The notes below the pieces were generated by a model. That model worked only from the letters and a program-made list of their open reading frames with translations, was not told the origin of the DNA and ran no database searches. Position numbers and translations under genes: made by a program. A stretch of DNA of 64,000 nucleotides from Martinezella rhizogenes (GTDB lineage: Bacteria; Pseudomonadota; Alphaproteobacteria; Rhizobiales; Rhizobiaceae): NCBI GenBank assembly GCA_013322215.1, contig JAAMEZ010000036.1, positions 620,001 through 684,000 of the forward strand, written 5' to 3'. Each line of letters starts with the position of its first letter. Within the stretch, counting starts at the first letter, position 1. This document shows, in pieces, positions 8,673 to 17,149 of the stretch.

Positions 8673-10409
8673 ATGGCGTATGCAGCGACAAGCCGGCAAT
8701 TTATCCCATCGACGGATAGTTTCGTCGATCGCTTGGAAAGCGCCCGATTGCAGATCGAGCAGCGTTTCCTGGACGGCGGCGCGGTCCTCATCACGGTCAC
8801 GGAAGCGCTCGCCAAGCTCGTCAGCCTGCTGGAACATATCGGCAATTCGCTGAAGGAGGAAAATGCCACCGAAGCCACGGCGCGGCTGCTCCAGACCGTG
8901 GACCTCCTGAACAAGCTGCCGCCTGCCGAAGCGCGGCGGCGGGAAAGCGTTGCCGCCATCGGCCAGACCGGACAGCGGCTCGCCGAGCATGTGCTCTCGA
9001 TGGAGGAGACGCTGCGCTATCTGAGAACGTTTGCCGCGACGGCAAAGATAGCGGGTGCGCGCATTCCCGACTTTTCGAGTTTCGCCAGCGAGATCGTCGA
9101 ACGCATCGAATTCGCCACCAAGGAAGTCAAGGCGCTGTCCTTGCAGATCCGTTCGCTGGAGGGGCAGATCGAATCCGCAACGGCAAACGAAGATGGCTCT
9201 TTAGCGCAGCATCTGAACGGTATCCCGTCCATCGCCCAGCGTCTCATATCCAACGCCGAGGAAATCCAGGCCCAGCGCCGCAATCTCTCCGAACTGGCGG
9301 AGACCGTCGCCGGTCTCGCGCGCAAGATCCAGAACAAGGTGGCTCATACGCTGTCGGCCATGCAGATCGGCGATATCACCAGGCAGAGGGTCGAGCATTG
9401 CCAGACGGCACATGCGATCATGGAGGCCTATCTTGCCTCGGAAGCTCCAGCGGACCTTTCCGCCAACGACCGCCAGCGCCTTTCGCAGCTGGCAATGACA
9501 TTGATTTTCGAATTGCTTGGCGAGACGACCAAGGGTTTCGACCGCGAGACCGTCAAGATCGTCGATAATATCCGCAGCTTCAGCGGCGACATCGGCACAT
9601 TGCTTGATCTCTACAGGACGATGATGTCGCAGAGCGGACAGGACGGCAAAAGCCCGATCAATTCATTGCGCGGCGATCTTTCCGCCGCCCGGATCGTCGT
9701 CGATCGCATCGACGTCGCTGCAGCCGGCGCCAATCGGCTCAGCGAGAAGACATCCGAGATGGTCAAGGAGCTGACCACAAGCATCCTGACCATCCAGCTC
9801 GTGCGGCGCGACATTCAATATATGGCCCTCAATACCAATCTGCGCTGCGGCAAGCTCGGCGAGGAGGGGCGGGCGATCAATGTGGTCGCGGGCGAACTTC
9901 GCTCGTTCGCATCGCTGCTTGATGAGGATGCCGAGAAGATCCTAGTCGGGCTCGGCAAGCTCGAGACGCAGGCGACTGGCCTCAAGGACTGGCGACAGGC
10001 CGGCGAGGAGGAGAATTCCTCCGGTCTCGGCACGCATATAGACACTGCTCTTGCCCATATCGGCGAAGCCGGCGCGTCGATGGATCTCAATGTGCAGGAA
10101 CTTCGCCGTTGCGGCGAGGCCATGACTTCGCAAGTGGCCGATGTGATCAAGGGTTTGGACTTTCGCGCCGGGATCGGCGAAACCTTGGCGTCCTGCACGA
10201 AGGAGGCAGGACGTACGCGGAGCGCATTTGTCGATACGACCGGGCTGGAGGCTCCAGTAGCGGCGATTTCCGAGCGCATCTTCAAGATCTACACCATGGC
10301 TGCTGAACGCGAGATACATGCGGCCATTTTCGGTGCGGTGAGCTCCTTGGCCGAAAGCGCGCCGGCTCCGGCCAGTGACGAGGAGCTTTTTGCGGATGCT
10401 CTCTTCTAG
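8673..10409 (+). CDS. Soluble MCP-like chemotaxis protein with degenerate signalling tip
   Basis: 578-residue, largely helical protein without membrane segments, HAMP or periplasmic domain. The segment around residues 365-410 (IQYMALNTNLRCGKLGEEGRA) aligns by eye with the MCP hairpin tip ([23 protein letters not shown]) but has lost several conserved positions. The remaining helices keep heptad-like Ala/Leu/Glu spacing, and MQIGDITRQRVEHC (about 225-240) is another recognisable segment. It is divergent from the AraC gene and lies near the chemosensory operon, so it may be a cytoplasmic receptor or array-associated protein. Whether it still binds CheA/CheW is uncertain because of the altered tip. 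The start at 8673 is the first ATG and gives no strong ribosome site. Confidence 0.78.
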   Translation: MAYAATSRQFIPSTDSFVDRLESARLQIEQRFLDGGAVLITVTEALAKLVSLLEHIGNSLKEENATEATARLLQTVDLLNKLPPAEARRRESVAAIGQTGQRLAEHVLSMEETLRYLRTFAATAKIAGARIPDFSSFASEIVERIEFATKEVKALSLQIRSLEGQIESATANEDGSLAQHLNGIPSIAQRLISNAEEIQAQRRNLSELAETVAGLARKIQNKVAHTLSAMQIGDITRQRVEHCQTAHAIMEAYLASEAPADLSANDRQRLSQLAMTLIFELLGETTKGFDRETVKIVDNIRSFSGDIGTLLDLYRTMMSQSGQDGKSPINSLRGDLSAARIVVDRIDVAAAGANRLSEKTSEMVKELTTSILTIQLVRRDIQYMALNTNLRCGKLGEEGRAINVVAGELRSFASLLDEDAEKILVGLGKLETQATGLKDWRQAGEEENSSGLGTHIDTALAHIGEAGASMDLNVQELRRCGEAMTSQVADVIKGLDFRAGIGETLASCTKEAGRTRSAFVDTTGLEAPVAAISERIFKIYTMAAEREIHAAIFGAVSSLAESAPAPASDEELFADALF

Positions 10410-10426
10410 CCTCCTGGCAGCTTGGT

Positions 10427-10449
10427 GCGGCGGGCAAATATCCCGCCGC
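10427..10449 (+). terminator. Hairpin after the MCP-like gene
   Basis: Perfect 8-bp stem GCGGCGGG / CCCGCCGC with a 7-base AT-rich loop, 17 bases after the stop. No T-run follows, so it is a terminator-like structure rather than a textbook intrinsic terminator. Confidence 0.45.
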
Positions 10450-10488
10450 TGTGCAGGTGTCTATCCTATCCCCTTGCTAAGCTAACTT

Positions 10489-10520
10489 CAGCCTTTCATA
10501 GCGTGCCCCACGAAAGGCTG
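10489..10520. repeat. Inverted repeat upstream of the VirK-family gene
   Basis: Perfect 9-base arms CAGCCTTTC and GAAAGGCTG separated by 14 bases, about 75 bases ahead of the VirK-family start. It could be an operator or an RNA hairpin in the leader. Confidence 0.35.
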
Positions 10521-10592
10521 ACCTTGCCTTGACGCTGCCTTGATAATTCCAATGCAGATGGTTCGGCGAAACCATATTCGCCGGGTCTTTGC

Positions 10593-11543
10593 ATGAATCG
10601 AAAGACATCGATCGCCGTGACGCCAGAGGGCGTCATATCCAGTATTTCCCCTTCCACGACGGCAGCGCCGACAGCCGCCGGATTGCGTACATCCCGATAC
10701 GCCCTGCTCTGGAGAATATTGACCTTCGGCCTGCGGGTGCGCTGGAAGCGTGTTCTTCTCTTCTGGTGCCGCTTTGCCGCCAACCCACTTGTGACCATCC
10801 GATGGTGGCGCTTTACCGCGGCGTTTGCCGCTGCGCGCGGATTACCGCCGCCGCATGATGAGCTGTTGCAGAAGCCGCTGTCGAAATTTCTTGTCCACGG
10901 AATGCCCAATTCCCGGCGGCTCTCCCTTCTTGTCGAGCATTTTTCGATTGCGGAGGCCATTTTCTCCAGGGACAGCATGATGCGGCTCTGGCGCGGCGAA
11001 TGGCTGGAAATGGGCGCCGTTCAAGGCAAGTGCGAAGCATATGCATGCTGCATTGCGCTCGCCGATCGCAGCGGCGGCCGACATGAGGGCGCTTTCGCTA
11101 TCAAACTCCTGCGCGTGAGCGATCAGGCACTTCTCTGCATCGCAAGATTCACCTTCGTCAATCAAGAGGCCGAAGGGCACTACACATTCGTCGTCGGGAG
11201 CATGCAGGGTCCGCGCAACGCCAAGCAGCGTATTGTCGAGGTGACCCGCGATCTTGCAGGCCTGCGTCCGAAGGAAGCTATCCTCATCGTGCTGCAGGGC
11301 CTGGCGGCGGAAGGCGGCATGCAACACTTCCTGGCCGTCTCGCAGGCAAGACATCCGATCCAGTATCGTCGGCATGCCCGGCAGTCGATGTTGCTGTCGA
11401 ACATCGATGCTTTCTGGCTCGAGCGATCCGCCGAGCCGGAAGGCGTCTATGGCTTCAGGGTTCCCTATTCGAAGATTCTCGGAGCGGACAGGCGTAGCCA
11501 GAGCAAATCATGGTTCTACAATATCGGCGAACTCTTCCACTGA
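10593..11543 (+). CDS. VirK/YbjX family protein (DUF535)
   Basis: 316-residue protein recognised as VirK/YbjX (DUF535). The family is linked in other bacteria to virulence, envelope stress and resistance to antimicrobial peptides, without a defined biochemistry. Visible family features are the Trp/Arg-rich N-terminal stretch, the FTFVNQEAEGHYTFVVGSMQGP segment (about 190-212) and the C-terminal SKSWFYNIGELFH. There is no signal peptide or clear membrane segment. Its stop lies 26 bases from the stop of the convergent histidine kinase gene. The 9-base inverted repeat ahead of it may take part in regulation. Envelope stress control by the neighbouring two-component pair is only a guess. Confidence 0.85.
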   Translation: MNRKTSIAVTPEGVISSISPSTTAAPTAAGLRTSRYALLWRILTFGLRVRWKRVLLFWCRFAANPLVTIRWWRFTAAFAAARGLPPPHDELLQKPLSKFLVHGMPNSRRLSLLVEHFSIAEAIFSRDSMMRLWRGEWLEMGAVQGKCEAYACCIALADRSGGRHEGAFAIKLLRVSDQALLCIARFTFVNQEAEGHYTFVVGSMQGPRNAKQRIVEVTRDLAGLRPKEAILIVLQGLAAEGGMQHFLAVSQARHPIQYRRHARQSMLLSNIDAFWLERSAEPEGVYGFRVPYSKILGADRRSQSKSWFYNIGELFH

Positions 11544-11569
11544 TCGCCTTCTGGCGGCGATGGCTTCGG

Positions 11570-12802
11570 TCAACAAAGCCGGCATTGCCGCGAGGCGGTA
11601 TCCTGCTGTCCAAAACCGTGCGCTTCTTCCGGCATATCGCTGTCCGTCAAATGGATTGCGACCATGGCGCCGCCCCCGGGTCGATTTGCGAATTCAAGAT
11701 GTCCGCCGTGGGCAACCGCGATTGCCTGCACCACGGATAGCCCCAGTCCGGTGCCGCCGGTCGCCCGCGAACGTGAGGGGTCGCCGCGCCAGAAAGGGTT
11801 GACGGCGACGGCATCCATATCCTGCGGAAATCCGGGACCGCGATCGAGAACGCGAATGACGATGCTATCGTCCGCCAGCTGTTCGGTTTCGCATCGCAGC
11901 CAGCCGCCTTCGGCAGCATAGCGGCATGCATTTTCGAGGAGTGCCAGTATGGCCTGGCGAATGCGGGGGGCGTCGGCCGAGATCCAGACGGGTTTCAGCC
12001 CCGTTTCTACCTGCAACTTGCTGGCCTCCAGCATGGGTTTTGCCGAGGCGATGACAGTCTCGACCAATAGCGATGCATCAATGTGCTGACGTTCCATCAC
12101 CAGCTTCTGGCCGATGGCCAGAGACAGGGTGCGCAGATCCTCGACAACCCGTCCCAGCCCTTCGACCTGTAGAAGAAGATCCGAAATGATTTTCCGATCC
12201 ATCGGGAACACGCCGTCAAGCATGCTCTGCAACGATCCCTGCAGGATGGTCAATGGCGTGCGCAGCTCATGCGCAATCGCCATGTTGTTGAAGCGCAATC
12301 TTTCCTCCATGGTCTCCAGGCCGGTCGCAAGGGCGTTGAAGGTTTCGACAAGGCTCGCGACTTCCCGCGTGCTGCGGTAGGAGGCTGCGACACGGACGGA
12401 GAAGTCACCGGACTTCAGGCCTTCGGCGGCGGAGGTAAGGTCTTCGAGCGGGCGCGTAAGTCGTCGCGCCAGGAAGACGCCGATAACAGCGCAGAGCAGA
12501 GCCGACAAGAGGCCGAAGACGAGCACGGAGAGCTGCACCTTGAGATCCGTCGGCTCCGTCAGCGAATTGAGATGTTCGACCAGAAGTTTGAGAGAATCCC
12601 CGTCGGGAACCTTGCTTTCGCTCAGCATCTTGTAGGCTGTTGCGGCTTGGGGCGGCAGGGCATCGGTGATGCCCTGCTCTAGATAAGTGGCATACCAGTT
12701 GACCCCCAGATAGGTCAGGCCGACGCTAAGCAGCAGCATGATCGTGGTGACGACGGCCGTCAGCGTTGCCAGCGGCGCACTGGGAAATCTCGGTGTCTTC
12801 AT
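11570..12802 (-). CDS. Sensor histidine kinase (BaeS-like)
   Basis: 410-residue membrane kinase paired with the response regulator upstream, whose stop overlaps its ATG (ATGA at 12799-12802). Membrane segments lie at about residues 12-35 and 88-112 around a short periplasmic region. A HAMP domain follows (ARRLTRPLEDLTSAAEGL). The dimerisation box is AIAHELRTPLTIL (His about 179), and the ATPase domain has LLENACRYA, DRGPGFP and GTGLGLSVVQAI. All catalytic motifs are intact. The domain order fits BaeS/EnvZ-type envelope sensors. The Gln/Cys-rich C-terminal tail of about 20 residues after the ATPase fold is non-conserved. Confidence 0.93.
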   Translation of the reverse strand: MKTPRFPSAPLATLTAVVTTIMLLLSVGLTYLGVNWYATYLEQGITDALPPQAATAYKMLSESKVPDGDSLKLLVEHLNSLTEPTDLKVQLSVLVFGLLSALLCAVIGVFLARRLTRPLEDLTSAAEGLKSGDFSVRVAASYRSTREVASLVETFNALATGLETMEERLRFNNMAIAHELRTPLTILQGSLQSMLDGVFPMDRKIISDLLLQVEGLGRVVEDLRTLSLAIGQKLVMERQHIDASLLVETVIASAKPMLEASKLQVETGLKPVWISADAPRIRQAILALLENACRYAAEGGWLRCETEQLADDSIVIRVLDRGPGFPQDMDAVAVNPFWRGDPSRSRATGGTGLGLSVVQAIAVAHGGHLEFANRPGGGAMVAIHLTDSDMPEEAHGFGQQDTASRQCRLC

Positions 12803-13491
12803 CTCGGGTCCGAAAAACGATAGCCGATGCCACGCACGGCAGGAAAGAAGCCGATCTGCCCCAACTCCTCCAGCTTGCGTCTGAGGTTGGAGATGTGTGT
12901 ATCGACGGTACGCACCAGAGCATCACTTTCCGGCAGGCAGGCGTCGAGGATATCGGCGCGCGCGAAAGCCTGGGTCGGATGGCGGATCATGTAGGCGAGG
13001 ATGCGGAATTCGCTCAGTGTCAGGGGCAATGCAATGCGGCGCTCGTCCCTGTTGATGAAGACGGTGTAGCTGCTGAAATCGACCTCCAGCGCGCCGAAAC
13101 GCTTGATGGCTTCTGCGCGATCGCCCTGTGTACGGCGCAGAACAGCCCTCACGCGGGCGACGACTTCCTGCGGGTTGAACGGCTTGACGACATAGTCGTC
13201 GGCGCCAAGGCGTAACCCGCTCAGGCGGTCGATGTCGTCTGCGACGGCCGTGACCATGATGACCGGCGTCGAGCCCACCTGGCGCAAGCGGCCGAGCACC
13301 CCGAAGCCGTCCAGTTTCGGCAGGCGAACATCCAGAAGCACGAGATCCGGTTTCAGAAGCGCATGATGCTGAAGCGCCATTTCGCCGTCGCTGGCGCGGA
13401 CCGTGCGAAAGCCGTCCCGCGTCAGATAGCCCTCGAGTATCTGTGCGATTGCCGGTTCATCCTCCACGATGAGAACGAGACTGTTATCCAC
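12799..13491 (-). CDS. OmpR-family response regulator
   Basis: 230 residues: a receiver domain (acidic residues at 10-11, phospho-acceptor Asp54 in LLDVRLPKLDG, Lys in YVVKPFNP) and an OmpR/PhoB winged-helix domain (LTLSEFRILAYMIRHP, then VDTHISNLRRKLEE and VRGIGYRF). The start codon appears to be GTG at 13491, preceded by an AGGG-rich ribosome site. It is co-transcribed with the histidine kinase that follows and is most likely autoregulated, as is usual for such pairs. Targets unknown; the divergent PAP2 phosphatase gene (start 13693) is the nearest candidate. Confidence 0.93.
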   Translation of the reverse strand: MDNSLVLIVEDEPAIAQILEGYLTRDGFRTVRASDGEMALQHHALLKPDLVLLDVRLPKLDGFGVLGRLRQVGSTPVIMVTAVADDIDRLSGLRLGADDYVVKPFNPQEVVARVRAVLRRTQGDRAEAIKRFGALEVDFSSYTVFINRDERRIALPLTLSEFRILAYMIRHPTQAFARADILDACLPESDALVRTVDTHISNLRRKLEELGQIGFFPAVRGIGYRFSDPR

Positions 13492-13692
13492 CCTAGCGCC
13501 CTGTGTTTCTTCCGTTTTTCCGTTCGGTTTGCCGCCTGAGTTCTACTATTGCGGACAAAGTCGGCTTCCGCAATTTCCAAACAGCTTTCCGATCGCCTGA
13601 TGGCCGATTCTGAACAGGGCCTTGATGCGATCTTCGCCGTTTCTTGACAATCGGGCTTCAGCTTGGTGCCATTCTGCCTCTGGAGATATGGC

Positions 13693-14460
13693 ATGTGGAA
13701 ATTTGCATCGAATTCCTGGAGCTCCGATTCTGGTCAAGCGCGGCCGCGCCGGCAGCGGGAGCACGCAACGACAGATGGCGAATTGGCGGCCATCGGCATG
13801 TTGATCGTCTGGACCAGCTTCGTCTTCGTGGTCTTTCCGAAACTCGATCTGGCCGTTGCGCGTTGGTTTGCCCACGGACATGTCTTCTGGCTGGCAGAAA
13901 ATCCGTGGCTGAAGGCGGTGAGGGATGTCGCCCGCCAAAGCCAGCCTTATATTCTCGGCATCATGGCCGTCATCATCGTCCTGCATGTTTTCCTGCCGCG
14001 GCGATTGCGATTCTGCCCTCCTCACAAGCCGCTTTTCGTACTCCTGAGCTTTGCTGCAGGGCCGCTACTGGTGGTGCAGACGCTCAAGGTCGCAATTGGG
14101 CGCGTGCGTCCCCGTCAGCTGATCGAGTTCGGCGGCACAGCGGATTTTACTCCGGTTTGGCAGTTCTCGGCGGCATGTAGCCGCAATTGTTCCTTCCCTT
14201 CGGGCGAAGCTGCCGCGGCCGCCGCGGCACTATCGCTCCTGGTATTCGTGTCTGCCGGGCGCCGATGGATGGCCGCCGTGATCCTCGTGCCATGCCTGTT
14301 GCTCGTGGCATTCAATCGTGTGATCTTCGGTGCTCACTTTCTGTCGGACGTAATGCTTGGATGGCTTTTGACCATGTTTGCCATGGCCATGATCTGGCGC
14401 TGGATCGAAGCGAATTCGCGGGCGATCGATCGCTATGTCACGCGCCTGATGTTCAGATGA
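13693..14460 (+). CDS. PAP2-family membrane phosphatase (LpxF/LpxE-like)
   Basis: 255-residue multi-pass membrane protein of the type 2 phosphatidic acid phosphatase family. The start is ATG 13693 behind TGGAGA. An upstream TTG in the same frame is less likely. The three PAP2 motifs are visible as KVAIGRVRPRQL, SFPSGEAAAA and FNRVIFGAHFLSDV. In the second motif the usual His of PSGH is Glu, while the Arg/His/Asp of motif 3 are kept. This variant occurs, from memory, in a subgroup of alphaproteobacterial PAP2 enzymes that includes lipid A 4'-phosphatase-like members, so an envelope lipid phosphate may be the substrate (inference). It is divergent from an OmpR-type two-component system that could control it. 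Confidence 0.85.
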   Translation: MWKFASNSWSSDSGQARPRRQREHATTDGELAAIGMLIVWTSFVFVVFPKLDLAVARWFAHGHVFWLAENPWLKAVRDVARQSQPYILGIMAVIIVLHVFLPRRLRFCPPHKPLFVLLSFAAGPLLVVQTLKVAIGRVRPRQLIEFGGTADFTPVWQFSAACSRNCSFPSGEAAAAAAALSLLVFVSAGRRWMAAVILVPCLLLVAFNRVIFGAHFLSDVMLGWLLTMFAMAMIWRWIEANSRAIDRYVTRLMFR

Positions 14461-14713
14461 TCCCATCGCTATGGAATCTGGCGCCGGCATCCTCTTTCGG
14501 TCCCGTCTCCTATCCTTTCGGAGCAGGATTGGCTGGCGAGTGTCGCCGCAATGCGACAGTCTCAAGCAAACCCATGTTACAAACCTTAATACAACGTTTC
14601 TTCACCTTTCCTTCGATCAGGGGTTACCTACTTAGCGTTGGCTATGCCGTCGGATGCGATTGAGGCCGGTAGGACGGATGGCGAAGGGACCTTGGCAGGG
14701 TGAGAGTGACGGG

Positions 14714-14890
14714 ATGGGGTTGGTAGATTGGGCGTTGCGCGGAATGCTGGGCATGGATGGCCGACGCAGGATGCACTCCCGCAGAGAGCATTACGAGCCA
14801 TGGGTCGTGCTTGCCGTTGAAAGTTTCGAGCGGGAAATGCTGGCCTTCTACAGGCGTTCGCAGTTCACGGTGATCAAAAAGGCTGCATGA
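14714..14890 (+). CDS. Small hypothetical protein
   Basis: 58-residue open frame from ATG 14714 (MGLVDWALRGMLGMDG), with an upstream in-frame ATG at 14654. The product is Arg/His-rich in the middle and ends EMLAFYRRSQFTVIKKAA. No domain recognised and no membrane segment. Codon use looks like that of its neighbours, and a GGGTGAGAG purine stretch sits ahead of the start. It may be a real small gene but could be chance. Confidence 0.4.
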   Translation: MGLVDWALRGMLGMDGRRRMHSRREHYEPWVVLAVESFEREMLAFYRRSQFTVIKKAA

Positions 14891-15025
14891 CGGGTGATCT
14901 GATAGTCCAAGTGTGAGCTGTTCTCCAGTCGACGCAGCTTGCCTGACAGGTGCGTAACGTCGATCTTGCCGGATTGGCCGGTTATGCTACGCTAAGGCGG
15001 TCCTGCCTTTGCGGAGAACTTTCAA

Positions 15026-15655
15026 ATGGTTACGCTGCGCGAACCGATCTTGCATCCAGTTCCCATCGAAGAATTGAAACCCACACAGATCACCGTCGGC
15101 ATGCGTGAGGTCAAGGCCAAGCGTAAGGCTTGGCGTCTCAAAGCGGAAGAAGCGGGCGACAAGGCCGGTGAGTTCCTCGGAAATCACATGGTGCCGACCA
15201 TTCGTGGGCCACGCGGAAAATACTATGTCATCGATCATCACCATCTTTCCCTCGCACTTTATGAGGAAGGGGTGAAGGATGTTCTGGTCACGACGGTCGC
15301 CGATCTTTCCCGACTTGACCGGGATTCCTTCTGGTTCGTCATGGACTGTCATGACTGGATGCACCCCTTCGATGAAGAGGGGAAGCGCCGCGGCTATGAG
15401 GACATCCCGAAGAATATCAAGGATCTGATCGACGATCCCTATCGCTCCTTGGCTGGCGAGCTGCGCCATGTCGGCGGCTACGCCAAGGACACGACGCCGT
15501 TCAGCGAATTTCTCTGGGCGGATTTCTTACGTCGCCGCATCAAGCGCAAGGATCTTGAGAAGGATTTCAATGCCGCGCTGGAAAAGGCGCACGAGTTTGC
15601 CAAGGGCAAGGATGCGGATTACCTGCCTGGCTGGTGCGGTCCAGTCCCCGAGTAA
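15026..15655 (+). CDS. ParB-like nuclease-fold protein (ParBc_2 type)
   Basis: 209-residue protein resembling the stand-alone ParB-like family (ParBc_2). The ParB/Srx-like core is seen in PVPIEELKPTQITVGMREV, the GPRGKYYVIDHHHLSLAL segment (about 65-82) and the following VTTVADLSRLDRDSFW strand-helix. It lacks the helix-turn-helix and dimerisation domains of the chromosome-partition ParB, and there is no ParA partner nearby, so a partition role is not supported. The function of this small family is not established. It begins 10 bases after a GCGGAGAAC ribosome site. Confidence 0.8.
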   Translation: MVTLREPILHPVPIEELKPTQITVGMREVKAKRKAWRLKAEEAGDKAGEFLGNHMVPTIRGPRGKYYVIDHHHLSLALYEEGVKDVLVTTVADLSRLDRDSFWFVMDCHDWMHPFDEEGKRRGYEDIPKNIKDLIDDPYRSLAGELRHVGGYAKDTTPFSEFLWADFLRRRIKRKDLEKDFNAALEKAHEFAKGKDADYLPGWCGPVPE

Positions 15656-15802
15656 TCCGCTCTTCTCATGGAGCGGTTTTCGGAGGCCTGCGAACCGCGC
15701 GGGAGATCGAAGCCTATGGAAAACGCCATGGCTGACATGTTCTGCGCCTATCTTGAAAGCCCGAACTTCGTCGGGTGATCTCCCTGCTTTGCCGGCATCG
15801 TG

Positions 15803-15831
15803 TTGACAGTCATTCGGCAAGTGCCTATTGG
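15803..15831 (+). promoter_or_regulatory. Sigma-70-like promoter of a candidate small RNA or leader
   Basis: TTGACA at 15803-15808 and TATTGG at 15826-15831 with exactly 17 bases between them. This is the best -35/-10 pair seen in the window. Transcription would start near 15838, just ahead of the hairpins described in the next entry. Confidence 0.5.
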
Positions 15832-15837
15832 AATGGC

Positions 15838-15915
15838 AGCCGGCCATGCTGGCCGTAAGCGTTTGACGTCAAGCAACGCACTCAACGATCCTCGTCGGTC
15901 GGAGTGCGTTTTTTT
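15838..15915 (+). ncRNA. Candidate small RNA or transcription attenuator
   Basis: A stretch of about 78 bases between a strong promoter-like pair and an intrinsic terminator. It contains a small hairpin (CGGCCA-TGC-TGGCCG, about 15841-15855) and the terminator stem AACGCACTC / GAGTGCGTT (15875-15883 with 15902-15910) followed by a T-run. No convincing open frame with a ribosome site lies inside. It either ends as an independent small RNA or works as a conditional leader of the MFS gene, whose start is only 38 bases past the T-run. I could not assign it to a named alphaproteobacterial RNA family. Confidence 0.5.
15875..15915 (+). terminator. Rho-independent terminator
   Basis: Perfect 9-bp stem AACGCACTC / GAGTGCGTT with an 18-base loop, directly followed by TTTTT. 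It is the clearest intrinsic terminator on the plus strand in the window. It sits in front of the MFS gene rather than after it. Confidence 0.75.
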
Positions 15916-15952
15916 ATGCCTTCGCCGATCGAGGAAAAGCCCGGAGATTATC

Positions 15953-17140
15953 ATGGCTTTTCAATCGACACCCGATCCGGCGCGCGGCCGTCTTCTGCTG
16001 CTGAGTGCCATTCTTTTCATTTCCTATCTCTGCATCGGCATGTCATTTCCGATCGTGCCGCTTTATGTGAGCGGGCAGTTGCGGTTCGGCAATGTCTGGG
16101 CCGGACTTGGCGTCGGCATCGCCTTTTTCGCGACCATTCTCACGCGCGGCTATGCCGGCAGCCTTTCCGACCATCGCGGTGCCAAGGTGGCGGTGATACG
16201 GGGTCTTGCTCTCTATGTGGCCGGCGCCTCAATGGCATTGGTTGCCGGCCTTTTGGCTCACATGCCGCTGCCGTCCTTCCTGCTTCTCCTTGTGAGCCGC
16301 CTGCTTCTGGGGTTGGGCGAAAGTCTGGTTGCGGTCGGTATTATCGCCTGGGGTATCGGTTTCGTCGGCCCGGCGCGTTCCGGCAGGGTCCTGGCGCTGG
16401 TCGGCGCCGCCATCTATGGAGCGCTTGCCGTGGGCGGCCCGATCGGCCTGGCATTGTTCGGCCGGTTCGGCTTTGCCGGGACAATGGCGATCAGCGCCGT
16501 CCTGCCGTTCCTTGGCATGATGGCGATCTGGCGGGTTCCCAGCGTAGCACCACATCCCGGTGCGGAACGCCCGTCCTTCTGGGCCGTCATCGGCAGGGTC
16601 TGGCTGCATGGGGCGGTCGTGTGTTTTCAGGGCATAGGCTTCGCTGCGATCGGTGCTTTCTTCACGCTCTACTTCCTCGATCGGGGCTGGGACTATGCCG
16701 GGCTGGGCCTGACGGCCTTCGGTGTCGGCTTTGTTCTGGTGCGCGTGCTCTTCGGCCATCTGCCTGATCGTATCGGCGGCACGCCGGTCGCGATCGGATC
16801 GCTGGCCGTCGAAGCGCTGGGCCAATTGCTGATCTGGAGCGCTGCCGATCCCATGCTCGCCCTGGCGGGTGCGTTTCTGACCGGTCTCGGATGCTCGCTG
16901 ATCTATCCTTCCATGGGACGGGAGGTTGTCCGGCGGGTGGAACCGCATCTGCGCGGCGCAGCACTTGGTGGTTTCTCGGCCTTTCAGGACCTCGCCTACG
17001 GACTGACCGGGCCATTTGCGGGCCTTCTGGCCGACCGGGCCGGCTATGGCAGTGTCTTTCTGTCAGGCATGGTCGCGGCGATCGTCGGCTTGTTGATTGC
17101 GCTTTCGCTTCGCAGCAAGCGCACTGTCGCATTCAACTGA
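15953..17140 (+). CDS. MFS transporter (YhhS-like)
   Basis: 395-residue major facilitator protein, start MAFQSTPDPARGRLLLL at 15953 behind CGGAGA; the longer open frame upstream covers the terminator and is rejected. About twelve hydrophobic segments are visible. The loop-2 signature is GYAGSLSDHRGAKVAV and its counterpart in the second half is LFGHLPDRIGGTPV. The start (SAILFISYLCIGMSFPIVPLYV) matches the YhhS-type drug/metabolite exporter group. Substrate unknown. Control by premature termination at 15875-15915 is possible. A hairpin at 17150-17178 lies right after the stop. Confidence 0.9.
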   Translation: MAFQSTPDPARGRLLLLSAILFISYLCIGMSFPIVPLYVSGQLRFGNVWAGLGVGIAFFATILTRGYAGSLSDHRGAKVAVIRGLALYVAGASMALVAGLLAHMPLPSFLLLLVSRLLLGLGESLVAVGIIAWGIGFVGPARSGRVLALVGAAIYGALAVGGPIGLALFGRFGFAGTMAISAVLPFLGMMAIWRVPSVAPHPGAERPSFWAVIGRVWLHGAVVCFQGIGFAAIGAFFTLYFLDRGWDYAGLGLTAFGVGFVLVRVLFGHLPDRIGGTPVAIGSLAVEALGQLLIWSAADPMLALAGAFLTGLGCSLIYPSMGREVVRRVEPHLRGAALGGFSAFQDLAYGLTGPFAGLLADRAGYGSVFLSGMVAAIVGLLIALSLRSKRTVAFN

Positions 17141-17149
17141 TAGATATGG

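Noticed and set aside
7443..8990. 515-codon version of the AraC gene
   Set aside because: The first 180 or so codons overlap the divergent MCP-like gene and show no domain; the start near 8444 is used.
15026..15655. Chromosome or plasmid partition locus
   Set aside because: The ParB-like protein lacks the DNA-binding and dimer domains, and no ParA, parS-like or replication gene is near.
15800..15952. Upstream extension of the YhhS-like MFS gene
   Set aside because: It would translate through the promoter, hairpin and intrinsic terminator at 15803-15915.
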